Source: Hanleya hanleyi | Lineage: Eukaryota; Mollusca; Polyplacophora; Lepidopleurida; Hanleyidae | Assembly (NCBI GenBank): GCA_036873755.1 | Contig: JAVTVY010037089.1 | Coordinates: forward strand, 1-64,000 | Direction: 5' to 3' | Length of the DNA: 64,000 bases | Shown here: piece after piece, positions 59,427-64,000 of the stretch | How the letters are laid out: the number at the start of each line of letters is the position of its first letter | How positions within the stretch are numbered: the stretch's first letter is position 1 | The notes under the pieces: model-generated | What the model was told of the DNA's origin: nothing | The model's input: the letters and a program-made list of their open reading frames with translations, nothing else | Databases searched by the model: none | Made by a program: the position numbers and the translations under genes

Positions 59427-59690
59427 ATGAAATCCTTCCTTGATTTGGCAGGATTTTACACCAAGTTTGTTCCGCAATTCTCTACCAAAGTCAGTGCGAT
59501 ACGCGACGTGCGAAAAACGGATCCGTACAGCTGGGCAGTGGAGGCTGACTTTGAATTTCATGCTATCAAGTCAGGCTATCGCGGCTTGGCATTGTTTGGA
59601 AACCAGCCGTGATGTAGTCGTGGCAACCGATACGAGTGGGTATGAATTTGCGGTGGTACTGAGTCAACTGCAGCCAATAGTCTAGTGGTT
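59427..59690 (+). pseudogene. Gypsy RT thumb / RNase H start
   Basis: MKSFLDLAGFYTKFVPQFST and SAIRDVRK, then a one-base shift to ATDTSGYEFAVVLSQ, the beginning of RNase H (ATDASGYGLGAVLSQ in the family). The catalytic aspartate of ATD is kept. Sequence similarity ends at about 59690. Confidence 0.8.
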
Positions 59691-60490
59691 TAACGCCATT
59701 TTTCAACGAAATCGTGACATGCTGGATTAAAGCACCAAACTTGGCAGAGTCAATGTACATGATATGTACAAACATTCCGCATGGCGGTGCCCGACCTGAG
59801 TGATCTAGTTTTCGAAAAATCCAAGATGGCGGCCAGTACGCCTGTCAAACATATAAATACCCGTATTTCTTCTTGTTGTTGGGTTAGTGTGTTCATTAAA
59901 ATGACCAAATATGCCTTTGTGAAGCCTAGAAATTGATATATTGGTACCTCGAACCCTTTGCATCCATAAATATTGTCAAAGGATATGATTTTTAACCCTA
60001 CCTGGTCTTTTGTGGGGGGGGGGGGTGGAGGGAGGGGCACTTTCCGCCGCCCCCTCCCACCTTAGTGAAATTTTCTCTGAGGCTCCAAAACGATGAAACC
60101 TAGCTAGGGGACTGATACTTCGTGACTTTTTAGCTTATCGTATTGGGGTCATCTTAAGGCCATTTGCATATCATCCAGAGCAACGGATCATGGGTAAATC
60201 CAAAATGGCGGCATGTATCCCAGAAAGTCGTGTTTTCAGTCCTTTCTGTCCACTTCTTTGCACTTTTTCTGGCGAAAAATGACTAGAAAGCAATTAGGTA
60301 AAACTAGTTATTGTCTATTATACGTGGTGGTTTTTAAAAAGAAAAATCGAAAAATAAAAATTTTGATAAATCGGCCCAAAAATAGGCTAAAAAATAGCTT
60401 CAGTGAATATGACGTCATGGTCATGTCATCATGATGGCCATCTTGCATTTTTTTAAAAGATACCGTGTGGTAAGTTTCAGTACTCTACTG
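59691..60490. other. non-coding, resembling 5' UTR of the split element
   Basis: Contains 'aaagcaccaaacttggcag', 'aatccaagatggcggcc' and 'aaatccaaaatggcggc' blocks and a poly-G run at 60014-60026. The 'agcaccaaa.ttggc' and 'catattggcg' words also occur in the inverted arms (60593, 60690), suggesting the same element class. No frame of interest until 60495. Confidence 0.4.
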
Positions 60491-60494
60491 AAGT

Positions 60495-60553
60495 TGTATT
60501 TTTTGTTGTGAGAGGCGAGGAGATTTCAAGTGTCCTGTGGAGAAACCTGACGA
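60495..60553 (+). pseudogene. N-terminal part of a transposon-like protein, left half
   Basis: In frame: CIFCCERRGDFKCPVEKPD. It is cut at 60553 by the inserted 3.19-kb element; the frame resumes at 63741 (using one copy of the CGA duplication). The Cys-x2-Cys start and CP motif match the N-terminus of the multicopy 'EADTR' family seen in coral and mollusc genomes, whose later part is present inside the insert. There is a stop three codons upstream (60489), so the true start or a splice site is unclear. Confidence 0.55.
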
Positions 60554-61364
60554 TAGTCCGGGATGTTAGGGCATAAAAGGGACTGTTTGATTCAGATTCT
60601 TCCAAAAGCACCAAATTTGGCCCATATGTCGCTCATACACTACCTTTTCGATATTTGACGGGCGCCAAGGTAGTCGCCCCCTGGGGCCGCCATATTGGCG
60701 AAATTCATTATGGCCGCCACCCGGGTTAGAGGTCAATCGTATTTAAAACAATAAAATGGCTAGAATCATGAATAATACAACTTTTTAGTGGTTATCGGAG
60801 TCGGAGAATCTGATTCTGATCTTATTTCAACGAGTTGAGGTCAAGGTCACCCTAAAGGTCATTTTGGGGTCAAATTCGTCATTTTTAGTCGAGATATACA
60901 AACTAACTCATTTTATCGATTTTCGTGGTTGAGTAACCCGAATCTGGCCATATTTTGACAATTTGAGGCAATGTTGCATGTGAGGTTCACGACAGAGGTC
61001 ACCCGAAACAGAGATCAACCGGAGGTCAATTATAGGACACCAAAAGGGATAGAATCACAAATAATACCATAGGGCTTTGCAGCATCGGAGAATTAGATTC
61101 TGACCTTATTTTGACGATTTGAGGTCATGGTCACCTCATTTGAGAATTAAAGGTCAAAAGATCAACAGTTGCTACTAAAAACAATCGAAACAAGATTATT
61201 CAGGAACAAATGTTACTAAAATACTTCGGAGATGACATCTGCTGACAAAATGCTATAACTATGCCGCTACGTACATTTAAATGTTCAAAATACAAAACAA
61301 AGACCGCTTAAGCAACAGTATACCAATGATTACTTTTACTACCTATGCCTTCTGGCTTGCGCTC
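60554..61364. repeat. left inverted arm
   Basis: Pairs with 62957-63739. Includes 'gaggtcaaggtcaccctaaa' and 'tatgccgctacgtacattta'. The innermost part (61350-61364, 'tctggcttgcgct') directly follows, on the minus strand, the C-terminus of the gene fragment below, so this arm is that gene's 3' flank. Confidence 0.85.
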
Positions 61365-61384
61365 TATGATGCCAGCAATAAGTA

Positions 61385-62535
61385 ATACTTGTCATCACCG
61401 CCCTCGTTATTAACGCACCCGCCTTCGCATTTGCAGAGGGGCGTGTATCGGACAACGGCACAGTTGCATTTGCACCTTCCCGTGCATGCCTTGAGTCAGC
61501 CTCAGTGCATGAGAATGACATATGCCATAGAAGTGTCGCTGAGAGTGGTCCATAGCGGTTGCCATGTACTGGTGCAATCTTTGTGCCAGCTCCACTCACT
61601 GAAGTCAGGGATTCCCTGCTGGAGTGAAGCGACTCCAGTAAAAACTCGCTTGCAGCAGCGCTCGCTTCACATGCTGCAAGAGCGCGGCTTGGGAGGTGGG
61701 ATGTTTTCCAGCGATCTGGTTGCAGTAGTGAAGAGGTGATGCTTGGCCTCATTGACACCGGCTGCACCACATCCCTTGCTGTACATGAGTACGATGAAGC
61801 GTTCTATAAGCTCCATATGCACGGACTCGAGACAACCTGTAACCATCTCGGTCATCTATACGCGGTAAGACTGACCCTGGGATCGTGTATATCCATTTTC
61901 AGCCTACTTTCGGCAACGGGCAAGAGGGAATTTCCAGAAATCAATACCACGTGACTTGGTCAGCCAATCAGCTAAAGTCTACCGACGTAACCCAACGTAA
62001 CTCGCCATTTTCGAATCATGTGATGTCCTACTTGCTCAAAATTACAGATCCACCACACCTCTTGGATGATACGAAAGTTATTCATACCTATATCTTTTGT
62101 AAGCCCAGGCAATATCTGTTTCCGAAGTGGTATGAAAGCCTGTGATTTATCAGATTTCTCCAGTCTGTTCTCCGCCGGATGAAGGCCGAACAGAATCCGG
62201 TAATATACCGGATATCGCTCCGCGATAATGGAGACACACGATTCGCAAGCCATCTTATGGATGGTGAAGTGTACGCAAATGGGACTCGAGATCAGGATCA
62301 TGCGTGAGAGCCACTAGTGTGTCGGTGGGGTCCGATATGCTTGTACAGGCTGCCCAGGCGGTCTTTTTGCCACATCCAAGAAACTGTGAAGTCGTCTTGC
62401 ACCCCGTTAAGCTGTGAAAGAGAGGTAGTGCCACCGACTTTGACGGACCAAGATCGGAACAGATGGTTTGGACTGGAATGCCACAATACTTTTTCCTGAA
62501 CCCCTAAAATCCCGAAGTATGAATGGATCAGCGGC
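61385..62535 (-). pseudogene. C-terminal half of XPG-like nuclease-family protein, minus strand
   Basis: Read on the minus strand from 62535: KKYCGIPVQTICSDLGPS, ALPLFHSLTGC, QFLGCGKKTAWAACTS, then LTHDPDLES up to 62292, where the 449-bp element is inserted. After it: MELIERFIVLMYSKGC, RSLENIPP, WSWHKDCTSTWQPLWTTL, and a cysteine-rich tail CTGRCKCNCAVV..CKCEGGC. The F-H-x-L-T-G-C block matches the family's FHAFTGCD, here with K for the usual D. Frame changes and two stops show it is dead. The family is known to me as multicopy proteins in corals and molluscs; the XPG/FEN-like fold is inferred from EAD and D-x-D-type motifs. Confidence 0.7.
61833..62281 (-). mobile_element. 449-bp element with 10-bp target duplication, copy B
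   Basis: Flanked by a perfect 10-bp direct repeat GGACTCGAGA (61823-61832 and 62282-62291). Over 90% alike to copy A at 48555-49000 by eye. It sits inside the minus-strand nuclease fragment; removing it with one flank copy rejoins that frame (..DLES / VHMEL..). Minus-strand frame: CVSIIAERYPVYYRILFGLH and on to a stop near 61972. Contains a CACGTG, an AGCCAATCA and a CGCCATTTT word. Confidence 0.9.
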
Positions 62536-62956
62536 TTCTTAAAAAATGTTAACAAAAAGGAGCCGTTCTCATTCATCAGCACACAGATCTCCAAGACTGA
62601 CATGAGCGAAAAGCTCCTTCTGTGTACCCGTTTTGAGTCCGTGTTCTTCAACAGGCGATATGACCTCACAATATTTCAACTGTGCAACCATTTCGAGGCG
62701 GAGACCAGGGTCCTCCTGCATCTAGCACATGCCACGGAGGAGGGTCATACAACAGCCTATGTTCGCACGATGGACAGCGATGTCCGGTCTTTAAAGACGC
62801 TCGGTCTATCGGAACTCTTGGTGGACTTCGGTACTGGAAAGAAATATTGTGACATTCAGTCCATACCGTATGTTCCGATCTCGGTCCGTCAAATCCTTGG
62901 CACTACTCCTCTTCCACAGCCTTACTGGGTGCGACCCGACTTCACAGTTTCTTGAT
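62535..62956 (+). pseudogene. central part of the same nuclease-like family, plus strand
   Basis: From 62541 the frame reads KKEPFSFISTQISKTDMSEK, then CNHFEAETRVLLHLAHATEE and VRTMDSDVRS, LLVDFGTGKKYCDI; the usual family form has CNHEEADTR...VRTVDTDV...FGTGKKY. After KKYCDI a frame change is needed (DLGPSN, then a LHSFL block at about 62945), and the coding part stops where the right arm starts (62957). The D-x-D-like (MDSDV) and EAE(T) residues, possible metal-binding sites, are kept. It overlaps in content with the minus-strand copy over about 40 residues. Confidence 0.7.
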
Positions 62957-63739
62957 AGCGCAAGCCAGAAGGTATAGATACTAATAATCATTGGTATATT
63001 GTTGCTAAAGCGGTCTTTGTATTGTATTTCGAACATTTAAATACACATAGCGGCGTAGCGGCATAGTTATAGCATTTTGTCATCTCCGGAGTATTTTAAT
63101 ATAATTTGTTCCTGAATAATCTTCGTTCGATTGTTCTTAGTGGTAACTGTTGATCTTTGACCTTTGACCCCAAAATGGGTTGACCTCAAATCGTCAAAAT
63201 GAGATCAGAATCGGAGAATGCCACAAACCTCTATGGTATTATTTGTGGTTCTTTTGGCGTTATACCTACAATTGACCTCTGGTTCGAATAACCTCTATCG
63301 CGACTCTCAAATGAAATATTGCCCCGAATCGCCAAAATAAGGCCAGATTCGGTTTACTCAACCCTGGAAACCAATAGAATGAGGCAGTTTATATATCTTG
63401 CCCCAAGACCACTGATAATGGAGACTTTGTCCCCAAAATGCCCTTTAGGGTGACCTTAAAGGGTTACCTTGACCTCAAATCGTTGAAATAAGATCACAAT
63501 CAGATTCTCCGACCCCAAACACCACTAAAAAGTGCTATTATTCACATTTCTATCCCTTTTAGTTATTTAACTATAACCCGGGTGGCGACCATATTGAATT
63601 TCGCCGAATATGGCTGCCCTAGGGGGTGCCCGTCTTGGCGCCCGTCAAAAATCGAAATAGTATGGTATGGGCGACATATGGGTCAAATTTGATGCTTTTG
63701 GAAGAATGTGAACCAAAAAATCCCTAACAGCCCTGACTA
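62957..63739. repeat. right inverted arm
   Basis: Reverse complement of the left arm. Ends with 'aatgtgaaccaaaaaatccc', 'taacagccctgacta'. It starts directly after the plus-strand coding fragment, which here lacks the C-terminal third still present next to the left arm. Confidence 0.85.
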
Positions 63740-63740
63740 C

Positions 63741-64000
63741 GAGGGAGCTTTGAAATACTACGACGATTTAGTAAGGAATGGCAAGGGCTTTCGGGAACTT
63801 GATGCAGTGCTCGTCGACTTGGAATTAAGTGGATGTGAAAGAAGATCGAAAAATCACCAAAAAACAAACCGATTCGGGCCGTAGGGAGAAGATTGGCCAG
63901 CTCAAGATACCGAACTGCATGTTATCTCTGATTATCGGAGGAGATTTAGTTACTATTGAAGCAACATGTGATAATAGATGTTTGAGGGCTTACAGGTCAC
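63741..64000 (+). pseudogene. N-terminal part of the split transposon-like protein, right half
   Basis: From 63741 the frame reads EGALKYYDDLVRNGKGFREL, then DAVLVDLELSGCERRSKNHQ and stops at about 63883; one base on, another frame gives KIPNCMLSLIIGGDLVTIEA and TCDNRCLRAYR to the window end. The family has a similar order: a GY..L..N...F block, then a D.I..EA.YH..CL block. Joined to 60495-60553 it continues without a break in frame. It extends past the window, so the rest cannot be judged. The frameshift suggests a dead copy. Confidence 0.6.

Larger units (their letters stand above)
57667..59690 (+). mobile_element. decayed Ty3/Gypsy retrotransposon, gag-pol
   Basis: Plus-strand pieces occur in the order expected for Gypsy: gag start (57667-57942), gag end (58067-58336), protease (about 58447), reverse transcriptase (about 58870-59260), thumb to RNase H (59427-59690). 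Many stops and frame changes separate them. No integrase, LTRs, or primer-binding site was found; the copy is cut at about 59690. It would have lived by reverse transcription inside a virus-like particle, but this copy is dead. Confidence 0.8.
60554..63739. mobile_element. 3.19-kb element with ~800-bp inverted arms
   Basis: Left arm 60554-61364 and right arm 62957-63739 are reverse complements with many substitutions and short gaps over ~800 bp. Termini begin TAGTCCGGGATGTTAGGG / TAGTCAGGGCTGTTAGGG (reading inward). CGA lies on both sides (60551-60553, 63740-63742), a 3-bp target duplication; removing the element with one CGA rejoins an open frame. The interior carries broken copies of a nuclease-like gene on both strands and a nested copy of the 449-bp element. 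Academ elements have 3-4 bp duplications and XPG-like nuclease; that fits but is unproven. Confidence 0.85.

Noticed and set aside
61339..61770. 143-residue minus-strand frame as a protein
   Set aside because: The family similarity lies in other frames of the same strand; this frame is a shadow of the broken nuclease gene.

Overview
This window looks like gene-poor, intron- or intergenic-type nuclear DNA from a marine invertebrate, most likely a mollusc. It is AT-rich and has no operon-like packing. It is full of LINE, SINE, MITE-like and minisatellite sequence, including dispersed 'gacctttgacct', 'gtgagtgaatagga' and 'acagacagacg' repeats of the kind common in molluscs. I found no host gene I can name; the only convincing protein-coding signals come from transposable elements, and all of those copies are broken. 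The mollusc assignment is an inference from repeat flavour and LINE type, not proven. Layout, left to right: a ~509-bp satellite (1-3290) followed by a 38-bp tandem repeat; two inverted-repeat elements (3587-3990, 5019-5405); a degenerate ~37-bp minisatellite (5410-6250); a dispersed SINE-like repeat (6647-6845, second copy at 29439-29636); a foldback element with TA target duplications (7361-7778); a long quiet stretch to 13.65 kb; dispersed mollusc-type repeats and a LINE 3' tail (13.65-15.16 kb); two adjoining minisatellites of 42 and 44 bp (15.24-17.13 kb); another quiet stretch holding a tRNA-derived SINE family in inverted pairs (22.2 and 25.5-26.0 kb). A truncated LINE follows (29967 to about 33990), interrupted by a 751-bp TTAA-flanked element and enclosed by a 49-bp direct repeat. 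Next is a 3.1-kb 29-bp minisatellite with higher-order structure (36.4-39.5 kb), then more quiet sequence with small MITE-like elements. The most interesting part is 48.5-64 kb. A 446-449-bp element with no clear terminal inverted repeats and perfect 10-bp target duplications occurs twice (48555-49000 and 61833-62281). A ~740-bp inverted-repeat element carries a RecQ-like helicase fragment (55246-55990). A decayed Ty3/Gypsy gag-pol lies at 57667-59690. The last 3.5 kb is a nested structure: a 3.19-kb element with ~800-bp inverted arms and a 3-bp CGA target duplication (60554-63739) split an open reading frame whose two halves rejoin in frame at 60553/63743. That element itself carries fragments, in both orientations, of a nuclease-like protein family seen as multicopy genes in corals and molluscs; the split frame appears to be the N-terminal part of the same family. 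One copy of the 10-bp-duplication element sits inside it and also leaves an intact frame when taken out. My best guess is a decayed Academ-like DNA transposon (XPG-like nuclease plus cysteine-rich tail) nested in a relative, but that assignment is an inference needing a search.
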